DNA of 64,000 nucleotides from JBCBCP01 sp038530575 (GCA_038530575.1 JBCBCP010000004.1:73775-137774); one strand, 5' to 3'. Shown: positions 7,276-16,883, numbered from the stretch's first letter. A program made the numbers and translations. The notes: generated from the letters alone by a model not told the origin.

Positions 7276-8493
7276 TCACGCGCGTGTGAACGTCGCAACA
7301 AGCTCAACATGCGGCGACCAGCGAAACTGGTCCACAGGCTGAACCGGGCCGATGTCGAACCCTGCACCAATCAAATACATCGCATCGCGTGCGAAGGTGC
7401 CGGGGTTACACGAGACGTAGACAATGACGGGCACCGCGCTTTGCGCCAGCGCCGCGATCTGCGCAGCGGCACCAGCCCGGGGAGGGTCCAGGACGGCAAT
7501 TTCAAAACGCTGCAACTCGTCTGGTAGAAGCGGATTTCGAAACAGATCCCGCACCTCTGCCGTCAGAGGGCGAAGGCCCGGCGACGCGCGCCAGCCCGCC
7601 TCCAGTGCACGGGTCATGGCCGTGTCACCTTCGACAGCATGCACGCGCATCTGGCCGGCAAGCGGCAACGCAAAGGTTCCGCACCCAGCAAAGAGGTCCA
7701 GCGCGCTTTTCACGCCCGCCGCAGCCTTCACGACCGCCTCTTGCAACACATCCTGCGCATGGGCGGTTGCCTGCAGAAACGCGCCCGGCGGCGGTGCGAC
7801 ATGGGCAGGGCCAAGGGCCTGACGCGGCGGATGCCGCAGGCCAATCACCTCGTCGTTCCAGGCCAACCGCGCAATGCCCTGCGCGCCGCAAAAAAGCCCA
7901 AGCTCTGCCTGCGCTTCGGGATCCAGCGGCTTGCCGCCAGTGACCGCGACATCCAAACCGTCAAGCGACGCGGTGACAAGCACGCTCAACTCGGCGCTGC
8001 GGGACGCGCCCACCCGCGCCAAATGCCGGGCAATGTCGAATGATGGGGCCAGTGCGGGGTCCAGCACCTCGCACCGCTTTACATCGACGATGGTGTCAGA
8101 CTTGCGCCCGTGAAAGCCCGCCAACGCGCCCGATTTCGTTCGCCGCGCCGAAATGGCAACGCGCCTGCGTCCGGCCGCCGGGGACGTCACAGGAGCCAAA
8201 ACCTCGGCCGTTACACCATGTTGCTCTAGCGCGTGCTGCACCAACCCGCGCTTCCAGTCAGCGACCAGTTCGTCGCTGACATGTTGCACCGCGCAACCAC
8301 CACAGGCTTTGTAGTGCGCGCAGGGCGGCTTTACCCGATGCGGCGAGGGCTGAAGGATGCGCGGGGTCTCGAGCCGGCCATCAACCGCATCGCCCTCTAC
8401 CAGTTCTCCCGGCAAGGTCCGCGGCGCGATGACTGGCCCAGGCGCAATCCCGTCGCCCTGAGCGCCAAGGCGTTCGATCTGGTAAACGTACAT
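7276..8493 (-). CDS. rlmD: 23S rRNA (uracil-C5) methyltransferase, RlmD/RumA type
   Basis: A 405-residue TrmA/RlmD-family enzyme that uses SAM to make 5-methyluridine in RNA. Four cysteines placed for a 4Fe-4S cluster are seen (C58, C64, C67, C141). The SAM site is LDLFAGCGTF near 265-274, the catalytic Cys is C362 in VSCNPGTFARD and the general base Glu is E397 in HVEL. The N-terminal TRAM-like part is short. rRNA U1939 is the RlmD target in E. coli; the exact site here is inferred. Confidence 0.88.
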   Translation of the reverse strand: MYVYQIERLGAQGDGIAPGPVIAPRTLPGELVEGDAVDGRLETPRILQPSPHRVKPPCAHYKACGGCAVQHVSDELVADWKRGLVQHALEQHGVTAEVLAPVTSPAAGRRRVAISARRTKSGALAGFHGRKSDTIVDVKRCEVLDPALAPSFDIARHLARVGASRSAELSVLVTASLDGLDVAVTGGKPLDPEAQAELGLFCGAQGIARLAWNDEVIGLRHPPRQALGPAHVAPPPGAFLQATAHAQDVLQEAVVKAAAGVKSALDLFAGCGTFALPLAGQMRVHAVEGDTAMTRALEAGWRASPGLRPLTAEVRDLFRNPLLPDELQRFEIAVLDPPRAGAAAQIAALAQSAVPVIVYVSCNPGTFARDAMYLIGAGFDIGPVQPVDQFRWSPHVELVATFTRA

Positions 8494-8499
8494 GAGGCT

Positions 8500-10329
8500 C
8501 TACTCCGCAGCTTCTGCCCGGATAAAGCCCCCCGATTGCCGGTTCCAGTACTTTGCGTAAAGCCCACCGCGGGCGAGCAGTCGTTCGTGGCTGCCTTCCT
8601 CTACGATGCGCCCCGCATCCATCACGACGATCCGGTCCATCTCAGTCAGGGTCGACAAGCGATGCGCGATGGCCAGCACGGTCTTGCCCTCCCTCGCAGC
8701 CTCTAGCGCGGTTTGGATCTGCGCCTCCACCTCTGAATCGAGCGCGGAGGTCGCCTCGTCCAGCACCAGCACCGGCGCGTTCTTCAGAATGGCCCGCGCC
8801 AGTGCGATCCGCTGCCGCTGCCCGCCGGACAGTTTCACGCCCCGCTCGCCCAGATGCGCGTCGTACCCCGTGCGCCCTCGATGATCGCGAAGACCCTCGA
8901 TGAACTGGTGCGCCTGCGCCGCCCGCGCTGCCGCAATCATCTCGTCCTCGGAGGCGTCGGGGCGGCCATACAGGATATTTTCACGCGCGGAGCGATTAAA
9001 CATCGCTGTCTCCTGCGTGACCATCCCGATGCGTTGCCGCAAGCTTTCCTGCGTGACATCCGCGATGTCTGTCCCGTCGATCGTCACACGCCCGGCCTCG
9101 GGCACGTAAAGCCGCAGTAGCACCGACACCAGCGTCGACTTGCCTGCCCCAGACGCGCCCACAATGCCCAGCTTTTCGCCAGGCGCGAGCGTCAGATCAA
9201 CATCGCGGACTCCACCAGAGCCACCACCATAGGTGAATGTCAGACCCTCAAACGCGACCTCACCGTTTGGCACGTCCAGTGCCGCGTCTGTGGTGTCCTC
9301 CAGCCGGTTGCGTGGGGTCAGCGTACGGATTCCGTCCTCGACCTCGCCGATGTTGGAATAGATCGCCATCAGCGTGAAGCTCACCCAGCCGGTCATCTGC
9401 GCAATGCGGATTGCGATGGCCCCTGCCGCCACGATATCGCCCTGCGTGGCCTGCCCGCTTTGCCACAGTAGGAGCGTGCCGCCGAGCAGCAGGACGGGAA
9501 GCAGACCGGCAAGGCTCATCAGTGCCAGTCGGAACCCCGCAGCGAGCGAGCCGAAGCGAAAAGCTGATTTCCGAAACGTCTCCATCGCGCCCAGCGCCGC
9601 GCGGTCTTCGTGATCGGCATGGGCAAAAAGCTTGACCGTCTTGATGTTGGTGATCGTGTCCACGACCTGGCCCGACACCATCGCCCGCGCCCCGGCCCTG
9701 TCCGCCGAGCGCGCGCGGATACGGGGCAGGAACCAGCGGATCAGCGCAAAGTACAGCACCAGCCACACCGCAAAGCCCAGCGCAACACGCCAGTCAATCG
9801 CGACCAGCAGCAGGACCGACCCCACAAGCGAGGCGAGCGCAAAGGCGACCACGTTGATGAACTCGGACACGACATCGGTGACCGCCCGCGCCGCCTGCAT
9901 CTGCTTTTGCGCAATGCGCCCGGCGAAATCGTCGTCAAAAAAGCCGACCGACTGGCCTAGCGTCCAACGGTGCAGCCGCGCGAGGACCAGCGGGTTCACA
10001 TTGGGCTGGACCACCATCGAGTTGGTCGCCGACGACAGGCCAAAAAGCACAGGGCGCGCCAGCAGGAAAAACGCGAGCGCTCCGGCGATAAGGCCGATAT
10101 TCTGCACCGTAAAGAACCCATCCGGCCCGAGCGTGACCGACGCGTCGATCACCATCCCGAGGATCAGCGCCGTGCCCGCCTCCATCGCGCCGGCAAGGGC
10201 CGATACGATGGCCGCGAACCAAAGCGCCGGCCAAGCCCCGCGCAGGCACCAGCGCAGGAACGGCCAAAGCGTTTGCGGCGGCGGCCCCTCGGCAGGGTCA
10301 AACGCGCGGATCTGGATCAGTCGTTTCAT
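8500..10329 (-). CDS. ABC exporter half-transporter (fused membrane and ATPase domains), second gene
   Basis: A 609-residue fusion of a six-helix exporter domain (about 35-320) and an ATPase. Walker A is GASGAGKST near 385-395, the signature LSGGQRQR near 500 and Walker B LVLDEATSALDSE near 520. Its ATG overlaps the stop of the upstream half-transporter (ATGA), so the two are made together and probably form a heterodimer. Related pairs export drugs, lipids or peptides; the cargo is not visible. The rlmD gene starts 6 bases downstream. Confidence 0.92.
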   Translation of the reverse strand: MKRLIQIRAFDPAEGPPPQTLWPFLRWCLRGAWPALWFAAIVSALAGAMEAGTALILGMVIDASVTLGPDGFFTVQNIGLIAGALAFFLLARPVLFGLSSATNSMVVQPNVNPLVLARLHRWTLGQSVGFFDDDFAGRIAQKQMQAARAVTDVVSEFINVVAFALASLVGSVLLLVAIDWRVALGFAVWLVLYFALIRWFLPRIRARSADRAGARAMVSGQVVDTITNIKTVKLFAHADHEDRAALGAMETFRKSAFRFGSLAAGFRLALMSLAGLLPVLLLGGTLLLWQSGQATQGDIVAAGAIAIRIAQMTGWVSFTLMAIYSNIGEVEDGIRTLTPRNRLEDTTDAALDVPNGEVAFEGLTFTYGGGSGGVRDVDLTLAPGEKLGIVGASGAGKSTLVSVLLRLYVPEAGRVTIDGTDIADVTQESLRQRIGMVTQETAMFNRSARENILYGRPDASEDEMIAAARAAQAHQFIEGLRDHRGRTGYDAHLGERGVKLSGGQRQRIALARAILKNAPVLVLDEATSALDSEVEAQIQTALEAAREGKTVLAIAHRLSTLTEMDRIVVMDAGRIVEEGSHERLLARGGLYAKYWNRQSGGFIRAEAAE

Positions 10330-12164
10330 TCAGCAGCCTCTGTTCCGATGAACCCGCCCGATTGGCGCGCCCAGAACTCAGCATATAGGCCGCCTTTGGC
10401 CAGAAGCGCGTCATGCGGGCCATCTTCGACGATCACCCCGCCATCCAGCACGAGGATCCGGTCCATCTGCGCGATGGTCGACAGGCGGTGCGCGATGGCG
10501 ATGACCGTCTTGCCCTCCATCATGCCGTAGAGGGTTGTCTGAATGGCTTCCTCAACCTCGGAATCGAGCGCTGAGGTCGCTTCGTCCAGCACCAGAATGG
10601 GAGCGTTTTTCAGGATAACGCGCGCCAGTGTCACCCGCTGTCGCTGTCCGCCCGACAGCTTCACGCCCCGCTCGCCAACCTGCGCGTCATAGCCCGCATT
10701 GCCTTTGGGATCGCGCAGATCGGCGATGAAGTCATGCGCTTCGGCCTGCCGCGCCGCCTCTATCACCTCGGCCTGCGTGGCACCCGGGCGGCCATAGAGG
10801 ATATTTTCCGCAACCGACCGATGCAAAAGCGAACTGTCCTGCTGCACCATCCCGATCTTCAGGCGCAGGCTGTCCTGGGTGACGGCGGTGATGTCCTGAC
10901 CGTCAATCTCGATCCGCCCGTCTTCGGGGTCGTAGAACCGCAGCAGCAGCTTCACCAGCGTTGATTTGCCCGCGCCCGACCGGCCGATCAGACCAACCTT
11001 CTGGCCCGGCTCGATCGTCAGGTCGATGCCGTCCAGACCGCCGGACCCGCGCCCGTAGTGGTGCCGCAGGCCCTTCAGCTCGATCCGCCCGTCGGTCAGC
11101 GCCAGCGGCTTTGCCCCCGGCTTGTCGACCAGCGTGATGGGCTGGGCAATCGTCTCCATCCCTTCGGCCACAACGCCAAGCTGCCGGAAAAAGGTGGTCA
11201 GCGCCCACATGATCCAGCCGGTCATCGCGTTCAGCCGCAAGGTCAGCGCCGTCGCCGCCGCAACAGCCCCCACGCTGGCCGCGCCCTGCATCCACAGCGC
11301 AAGGGCCCAGCCGACCACGCCGATGATCAGCAAACCGTTCAGGAACACAAGAGACAGATCCATGATCGTGTAGATCCGCATTTCCACCTGGAACGTGCGC
11401 CGGGTTTCCTCAATCGCGTCCTTGGCATAGTCCAGCTCGCGCGCATGGTGAGCGAACATCTTGACCGAATGAATGTTGGTATAGGCGTCCACAACACGGC
11501 CCGTTACCGTGCTGCGCGCGTCGGACGCGGCCTTGGAGGCAGGCCCAACCCGCTTGACCGTCCAGCGGATCAGCAGGGCATAGAGCACCAGCCACGCCGC
11601 CAGCGGCAGCATCAGCCGCGGGTCCGCTGCGCTCAGCAGGATCGCCGCACCGATCAGGTACGCGAGCGAGAAGGAAATCGCGTCAAACACCTGAAACACG
11701 ACCTCGCCCGCCGCCGGGGGCGTCTGCATGATCCGGTTGGCGATGCGCCCGGCAAAGTCGTTTTCGAACCAGCCGACCGACTGGCGTAGCACGTGCTTGT
11801 GCGCCCGCCAGCGGATCAACGTGCCGAAGTTCGGCAGGATCGTGTTGTTGAGCAGCGCAACATCAAGCGCCTGAAGCAGCGGGCGGAAGATCAGAATGAA
11901 GACCGCGACAAGGATCAGTTCGGTACCATAAACCTCCCACACGACCTGCGGGCCTTGATCGAGCAGGTCAACCACGCGGCCCATGTAGTAGATCAACCCG
12001 ACCTCAATCGCCGCCACGACAATCGACATGACCGCGGTGATCGCAAAAACGCGGGCAAAGGGCCGGGAATAGTCCTTTAGAAAAGGCCAGAGCCGCGTCG
12101 GGGGTGTGTCGGTCTCGGCATAGGGGCCGTAGGGGTCAACAAGGTTTTCGAAAAAGCGAAACAT
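10326..12164 (-). CDS. ABC exporter half-transporter (fused membrane and ATPase domains), first gene
   Basis: A 612-residue ABC exporter subunit with the same domain order as its partner: Walker A GRSGAGKST near 390-400, signature LSGGQRQR, Walker B LVLDEATSALDSE. Both ATPases keep the Glu after Walker B, so neither site looks dead. The ATG at 12164 (MFRFFENLVDPYGPY) fits the family N-terminus better than one at 12221. An 8-codon ORF with a strong ribosome site lies 73 bases upstream and may regulate the pair. Confidence 0.92.
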   Translation of the reverse strand: MFRFFENLVDPYGPYAETDTPPTRLWPFLKDYSRPFARVFAITAVMSIVVAAIEVGLIYYMGRVVDLLDQGPQVVWEVYGTELILVAVFILIFRPLLQALDVALLNNTILPNFGTLIRWRAHKHVLRQSVGWFENDFAGRIANRIMQTPPAAGEVVFQVFDAISFSLAYLIGAAILLSAADPRLMLPLAAWLVLYALLIRWTVKRVGPASKAASDARSTVTGRVVDAYTNIHSVKMFAHHARELDYAKDAIEETRRTFQVEMRIYTIMDLSLVFLNGLLIIGVVGWALALWMQGAASVGAVAAATALTLRLNAMTGWIMWALTTFFRQLGVVAEGMETIAQPITLVDKPGAKPLALTDGRIELKGLRHHYGRGSGGLDGIDLTIEPGQKVGLIGRSGAGKSTLVKLLLRFYDPEDGRIEIDGQDITAVTQDSLRLKIGMVQQDSSLLHRSVAENILYGRPGATQAEVIEAARQAEAHDFIADLRDPKGNAGYDAQVGERGVKLSGGQRQRVTLARVILKNAPILVLDEATSALDSEVEEAIQTTLYGMMEGKTVIAIAHRLSTIAQMDRILVLDGGVIVEDGPHDALLAKGGLYAEFWARQSGGFIGTEAAE

Positions 12165-12237
12165 GGGGGCTCCGGGGTGAGCGTGTGCAACAGATCGCAC
12201 CGCGCTGGCGCGGCACATCACGTGGGTGGTGCTGAAT

Positions 12238-12264
12238 TCAGATCAGCCAGATCCCGCGAAACAT
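12238..12264 (-). CDS. Possible 8-residue leader peptide upstream of the ABC exporter
   Basis: A mini-ORF encoding MFRGIWLI then TGA. It has GGAGG at 12275-12279, 10 bases before its ATG, a better ribosome site than most genes nearby. The peptide echoes the start of the exporter protein (MFRF). A GC-rich stem (12200-12205 with 12208-12213) lies between it and the exporter ATG. Position and size fit a ribosome-stalling or coupling leader such as those before some drug exporters. No direct evidence of translation. Confidence 0.35.
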   Translation of the reverse strand: MFRGIWLI

Positions 12265-12316
12265 CTGTCTCTCTCCTCCGGTTGTAGGGCGTCTATAGAC
12301 CCGTTCGAGGATTCGG

Positions 12317-13492
12317 TCACCTGCCTTGTGCTTGAGCGATCAACGCTTCAGCGCTGAGGGTGAAGTTCGACGCGATCCAAGCCGCCTCAGCAACGCGCAA
12401 GGCAGCACCCAGCGCGGGTCCGCTCTGTGGCAGGTCGGACGCGCGCAGGGGAAACTCGGCGGAAGCGCCGGCGGCGATATCAGAGGCTGCATCAACCGGA
12501 ATCTCCGCCTCCAGCAGGGCCGCGCGCAGGGCGAGCACGTCCCACGCGACCTCGGGCCCGTCGCGATAGGCAAGCTCGGCCGCGCCTGTGCCATCCCCGA
12601 TCCGCGCCCGCAGCAGGTCAAACCGTTTCAGCTGCGCCCGGCTGAGCCGCAGGTGATCGGCGGACGGCGTCAGACCCGCCAGGCGGCGCAGCGGGGCAGG
12701 CGCGAGGCCCAGCAGCCCCTCAACATGCACCAGCCGCGCCATCGGGTCCGTATCACTGCCCGGCAGCATGACATGGCCCAAACCACTGGCCTGCATCCCG
12801 GCCAGCGCCGGGGCCGGATCGGGTGCCAACAGCAGCTTGAGCAGTTCGGCCCCCACCCTTTCGGCCGAAAGCTCTGCCGCGTCTTGTGCGGCGGCGGCCA
12901 CGGCGGCAAGCCCATCGGGATCAAGCCCGCCATCCGGGTCCGCATACCACGCGGTAAAGCGGAAAAACCGCAGCATGCGCAGGCGGTCTTCTGCAATGCG
13001 CTGTGCCGCGTCGCCGATGAACCGCACGCGCCGGGCGTCAATATCCGGCAGGCCGCCCACCGGGTCCAGCACCTTGCCTGCGCCGTCACAGTACAGCGCA
13101 TTGATGGTGAAATCGCGCCGCAAGGCGTCCTCGGCGTGGGTATCCGCAAAGGCGACGACGGCGCGCCGGCCATCGGTTTCCACGTCACGGCGGTAGGTCG
13201 TTACCTCGAACGGGGTCTCACCCGCAATCACGGTCACCGTGCCGTGGTCAATCCCCGTGGGCACGGTGCGCAGGCCCGCCGCTTCCGCCAGCAATTGCAC
13301 CTCGCGCGGCGCGGCGCTGGTCGCCATGTCCACATCTGCGGCATCAAGGCCCAACAAAGCGTTGCGCACGCAGCCGCCGACAAACAATATCTCGTGCCCG
13401 CCCGCCTGCACCGCATCCAGAACGGCGCGCGCGGCGGGGTCGGACAGGAAAGCCGTTTGCGGCGGCAGGATCACGTCATCAGGTCGGCCCAT
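12317..13492 (-). CDS. cca: CCA tRNA nucleotidyltransferase
   Basis: A 391-residue class II nucleotidyltransferase of the CCA-adding/poly(A) polymerase family that builds or repairs the tRNA 3' CCA end. The head domain shows FVGGCVRNALLGLDAADVDM (GG motif and DxD metal site near 38-57) and ALRRDFTINALYCD, followed by the RMLRFFRFTAWY neck. Its ATG lies 22 bases inside the 3' end of the Nudix gene, an overlap long enough to suggest coupling. Poly(A) polymerase is an alternative role for this fold. Confidence 0.9.
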   Translation of the reverse strand: MGRPDDVILPPQTAFLSDPAARAVLDAVQAGGHEILFVGGCVRNALLGLDAADVDMATSAAPREVQLLAEAAGLRTVPTGIDHGTVTVIAGETPFEVTTYRRDVETDGRRAVVAFADTHAEDALRRDFTINALYCDGAGKVLDPVGGLPDIDARRVRFIGDAAQRIAEDRLRMLRFFRFTAWYADPDGGLDPDGLAAVAAAAQDAAELSAERVGAELLKLLLAPDPAPALAGMQASGLGHVMLPGSDTDPMARLVHVEGLLGLAPAPLRRLAGLTPSADHLRLSRAQLKRFDLLRARIGDGTGAAELAYRDGPEVAWDVLALRAALLEAEIPVDAASDIAAGASAEFPLRASDLPQSGPALGAALRVAEAAWIASNFTLSAEALIAQAQGR

Positions 13493-14064
13493 GCCCGCAG
13501 CATACGCGCGGTGGCGCCCCAGATGTAATAGGGCCCGTAGGGCACCGCGTAGTAATGCCGCCGCGCGCCCTTCCAGCGGCGCGATTCGACCACGTAATTG
13601 TCCGGGTCCATCACATGGGCCAGCGGGACCGTGAACGCCTCGGCGACCTCGCCCGGCTCCACGCGCACGGCAAAGGGGGCGGTCACGCGCCCGATCACGG
13701 GCGTCACGACAAAGCCGGTCACCGTTTCATGCGCGGGCAATGTGCCCAACACCTCGACCTGGTCCTCGGGCAAACCGATCTCTTCACGCGCCTCGCGCAG
13801 GGCTGCGCCGACAGACCCATCGTCGCCTTCATCGACCTTGCCGCCGGGAAAGGCGATCTGGCCCGGGTGATGCTTGAGCACAGATGACCGTTTCGTCAGC
13901 CACAGCCGTGGCCCGCCCGGCGCATCCTCGATCGCAGCCAAAACCCCCGCCGCGCGCAGCTTACGCCCCTCGGGCAGGACCGTGCCCGGGTTCAGGTCAA
14001 AATCGGAGGACGGACCGCCCGGCCGCGCCAAAGCGTCCCGTACACGGTCCGTCCATTCGCTCAT
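13471..14064 (-). CDS. Nudix hydrolase, CoA pyrophosphatase type
   Basis: A 197-residue Nudix enzyme. The Nudix box is intact (GGKVDEGDDGS then AALREAREEIGL near 75-98), preceded by the LTKRSSVLKHHPGQIAFPGG segment typical of the NudL/CoA pyrophosphatase group. It probably cleaves CoA or related dinucleotides to 4'-phosphopantetheine and 3',5'-ADP. It overlaps hslO by ATGA upstream and cca by 22 bases downstream, so the three look like one operon. Confidence 0.87.
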   Translation of the reverse strand: MSEWTDRVRDALARPGGPSSDFDLNPGTVLPEGRKLRAAGVLAAIEDAPGGPRLWLTKRSSVLKHHPGQIAFPGGKVDEGDDGSVGAALREAREEIGLPEDQVEVLGTLPAHETVTGFVVTPVIGRVTAPFAVRVEPGEVAEAFTVPLAHVMDPDNYVVESRRWKGARRHYYAVPYGPYYIWGATARMLRAWADLMT

Positions 14065-15044
14065 TGCGTTTCGGCCTCAAAACCCACCGACTTGGGGTCA
14101 AGCACGTAATGCGCGCCACAGAACTGGCAGTCGGCGGTCACAGTGCCCTCATCCGTGGTCATCTTCTCGATGTCCTTGGCAGAATAGATCGACAGACTCT
14201 GGCGCACCCGCTCTTCGGAACAAGTGCAGCCAAACCGCACTGGCTGCGCGTCAAAGACCCGCGGTGCTTCTTCATGAAACAACCGCAGGAGCAGATCGTT
14301 GGGCGGGACCTGCGGGCCGATCAGCTCAAGCTCTTCGACCGTTTTCAGCAGGATGTTCACCCGGTTCCAGTTCTCTTCGATCTCGCCCTCGCCATCGACA
14401 AGGTTCGCCGCCCGCACAACGCCATCGCGCGTGTCGCCCGACGCCATCAGCGGCGAGGCCTGCGGCATGTGCTGGATCATGATCCCGCCGCCGCGCCAAT
14501 GCTCCGGCCCGCCTTCCGACGAGCGGCCAAAGCTGAGCGCAAAGCTGGTTGGCAGCTGTTCGGACTGCGCAAAATACGCCTCTGCCGCGTCGGCCAGCGA
14601 CCCGCCCGTGAGCGGCGTGATTCCCTGGTACGGGCGCATGTCCTCGCCCTGATCTATTAGAATCGCGAAATAGCCCTCGCCCAGCAGGTCGTAAGGCGCC
14701 TTGTCACCCACTTGGTCCGGATCGAAGCTGGCATAGGCCCGGATTTGCGCCGGCTCACCCTCTGCCGAGGGGCCAAAGTAATCCGTTGCGATCATCCGCA
14801 CTGCCGCCCCTTTGCAGCGCACCTGCAAGGACAGCTTCCATCGCAGCTTGATCGTCTGACCAATTAGCGCAGTGAGAAGCGCCATCTCGGCCACCAACGC
14901 TTCAACGCTGGGCGGGTAAGCATGCTGCGACAGAATACGCCCCAAGGCACCGTCAAGCCGCGCAACACGGCCACGAATGTCTGGCACATCAAGCTGAAAA
15001 GGCAGGACTGTATCGTCCCACACGAGCTGGGTTCCTGTTGTCAT
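14061..15044 (-). CDS. hslO: Redox-regulated chaperone Hsp33
   Basis: A 327-residue Hsp33 homologue, a holdase switched on by oxidation. The C-terminal zinc-switch cysteines are visible as CTC in FGCTCSEERV and CQFC about 35 residues later. N-terminal segments such as ALLTALIGQTIKLRWKLSLQ and GGLADAAEAYF-like text (SLADAAEAYFAQSEQLPT) fit the substrate-binding domain. The start is ATG 15044 (MTTGTQLVWDD), after an AGGAGC-type site, rather than the open frame up to 15143. Confidence 0.93.
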   Translation of the reverse strand: MTTGTQLVWDDTVLPFQLDVPDIRGRVARLDGALGRILSQHAYPPSVEALVAEMALLTALIGQTIKLRWKLSLQVRCKGAAVRMIATDYFGPSAEGEPAQIRAYASFDPDQVGDKAPYDLLGEGYFAILIDQGEDMRPYQGITPLTGGSLADAAEAYFAQSEQLPTSFALSFGRSSEGGPEHWRGGGIMIQHMPQASPLMASGDTRDGVVRAANLVDGEGEIEENWNRVNILLKTVEELELIGPQVPPNDLLLRLFHEEAPRVFDAQPVRFGCTCSEERVRQSLSIYSAKDIEKMTTDEGTVTADCQFCGAHYVLDPKSVGFEAETQ

Positions 15045-15186
15045 CAGAGGCTCCTTGCGTCTCCACCCCCCCGGCAGGGGGCGACCAGCGGGGTGGCATA
15101 TCGTGTCACCTGCCGCTTGGCGTAAGTGCGTGATATAGCGCAAATCAGCGCCAGCAAAAGAGGCGTGCAGCTACAGGATATCCGCT

Positions 15187-15633
15187 ATGCGCCGCGTGGG
15201 ACGAAGCCCCGACCCGAACCGCCGATATACGCTGCGCCCGGGCGTCTATGCAATCCTGCCATGCAGGGGCGGGGTGCTGCTGACGGCGCAGTTCGAAGAC
15301 GGGATGCCGGATGTTCAGTTGCCTGGAGGGGGAATTGACGCGGGCGAGCACCCTTTGCCCGCGCTGCACCGAGAGGTTTTCGAGGAAACCGGGTGGCACA
15401 TAACCGCAGCGCGCCGGCTCGGTGCGTTCAGGCGTTTTGTCTATATGCCAGAGTATGATTTGTGGGCTGAAAAGTTGTGTTCCGTTTACGTTGCGCGCCC
15501 GACCCGCGCGATTTGCCCGCCACCGGAGCCGCTGCACGAAGCCCTGATCCTGCCTATGAAAGAGGCCATCGCAACGCTCGGCAACGATGGCGACCGGCTG
15601 TTTATGCAGCGCTATGCGGGCGTCTTGGCCTGA
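15187..15633 (+). CDS. Nudix hydrolase
   Basis: A 148-residue Nudix protein with the box GGGIDAGEHPLPALHREVFE then ETGW at about 54-77, giving the metal-binding REVFEETG core. It resembles small nucleotide- or diphosphate-cleaving Nudix enzymes of the MutT/RppH class but lacks marks that name a substrate. Its 3' end overlaps the convergent response-regulator gene by 22 bases. Confidence 0.8.
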   Translation: MRRVGRSPDPNRRYTLRPGVYAILPCRGGVLLTAQFEDGMPDVQLPGGGIDAGEHPLPALHREVFEETGWHITAARRLGAFRRFVYMPEYDLWAEKLCSVYVARPTRAICPPPEPLHEALILPMKEAIATLGNDGDRLFMQRYAGVLA

Positions 15634-16883
15634 TATTCCAACAAGATACCCGATACATCGTCGGGAAAGTCCCGCTCTCCGGCAAATTCCGCCAACTTCC
15701 AGACCAGCGCATCGAAAAAAGCCGGGCCGCCGAGCGTGTGCAAGCCTTCGACAAGGCGGGTGACGCCGCTTTCGTCCAGTAGATTACCTTCAGGATCAGG
15801 GCATTCGACGACACCGTCAGACATGATCAAAAGGCGGTCGCCAGGCTGCAGCGCAACCTCGAACTGTGAAAAGCTCACACCTTCCATCAAGCCAACCGGA
15901 AAGCCGCCATCGCCAATATGTTCAACCGTCCCGTTCGCCCGCTGCACCACCGGGTGCGGATGGCCAGCCTGACCGATGCAGACATGGCCCGTTGCAAGGT
16001 CGATGTCCGCGAGCATCATCGTGAAATAATGCTCTGTCTCCATCTCGCAGAGGACCAGTTCGTTGATCGCCTCAATCGCCTCGACCGGCGCGCGCATTTC
16101 ATAGCCGTCTGGTCCATCGCACAAGGCAACGTTCTGCGATGGCGCCGTGGATGAAAGATACCCCGCGATCCGCGCCGTCATCAGTGCCGAACTGATCCCG
16201 TGGCCCGACACGTCGATCGCGAAAAGGCCCACATGCCCTGGCTGGGCGTCGAAATAGCCAACCAGATCGCCGCCAACATGCCCACACTGACGCAGCATTA
16301 AAGAAAGGTCCGCACCGGCAAGCTTGCACTGACGATCTGGAACAAGCGATTGCTGCAATTGCTTGGCCTGCTTCAGATCGCTTTCGACCGAGTCGTAAAG
16401 GCGCTGCAGTTCGCTAAGCGTGTCGGTGATTAGCCGGTTCTTTTCCTGCAACTCCCGCTGCATCTGGACGATTCGTTCGCCTGCCTTGATCCGTGCGCGC
16501 AACTCGTCCGCATTCACCGGCTTAGTCAGAAAGTCGTCTGCCCCCGCCTCTAGGCCTTGCGCAATTTCGCCCTTTTCAGACTTGGAGGTCAGGAGAATAA
16601 AATAGCTGTAGCCCTCGTGCGGCAGCAAACGGAACGCTTCGCAGAACTCGATCCCGTTCATACCAGGCATCATCCAGTCGCTCAGGATCAGGTCCGGCAC
16701 CGTGGTCCGGCAGATCTCAAGCGCTTCGTCGCCGGACGCGGCCTCGCGCACCTCAAACCCCCAGCGTGCAACCGACGCACTCAGGATCTTGCGCTGGACG
16801 CGACTGTCGTCGACGATCAGCGCAAGGCGCGCGCGGCCCTCGGCCGACGCTTCGATTTCGATGTGCGCGCTTTGAGCGGTCAT
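15612..16883 (-). CDS. Response regulator fused to PP2C/SpoIIE-type serine phosphatase
   Basis: A 423-residue protein with three parts. A receiver domain (about 20-130) has phospho-acceptor Asp69 in LILSDWMMPG, Thr100 and Lys122. A helical linker likely to form a coiled coil follows (about 131-178). A SpoIIE/RsbU-like PP2C phosphatase comes last (CGHVGGDLVGYF, DVSGHGISSALM, LIMSDGVVE). Phosphorylation probably controls dephosphorylation of an anti-sigma-antagonist-like protein. No such target is encoded nearby; the divergent HPt protein is a candidate phosphodonor. Confidence 0.9.
   Translation of the reverse strand: MTAQSAHIEIEASAEGRARLALIVDDSRVQRKILSASVARWGFEVREAASGDEALEICRTTVPDLILSDWMMPGMNGIEFCEAFRLLPHEGYSYFILLTSKSEKGEIAQGLEAGADDFLTKPVNADELRARIKAGERIVQMQRELQEKNRLITDTLSELQRLYDSVESDLKQAKQLQQSLVPDRQCKLAGADLSLMLRQCGHVGGDLVGYFDAQPGHVGLFAIDVSGHGISSALMTARIAGYLSSTAPSQNVALCDGPDGYEMRAPVEAIEAINELVLCEMETEHYFTMMLADIDLATGHVCIGQAGHPHPVVQRANGTVEHIGDGGFPVGLMEGVSFSQFEVALQPGDRLLIMSDGVVECPDPEGNLLDESGVTRLVEGLHTLGGPAFFDALVWKLAEFAGERDFPDDVSGILLEYQAKTPA

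Noticed and set aside
12326..13528. 400-codon open frame opposite cca
   Set aside because: It mirrors cca with no independent motif or plausible start.
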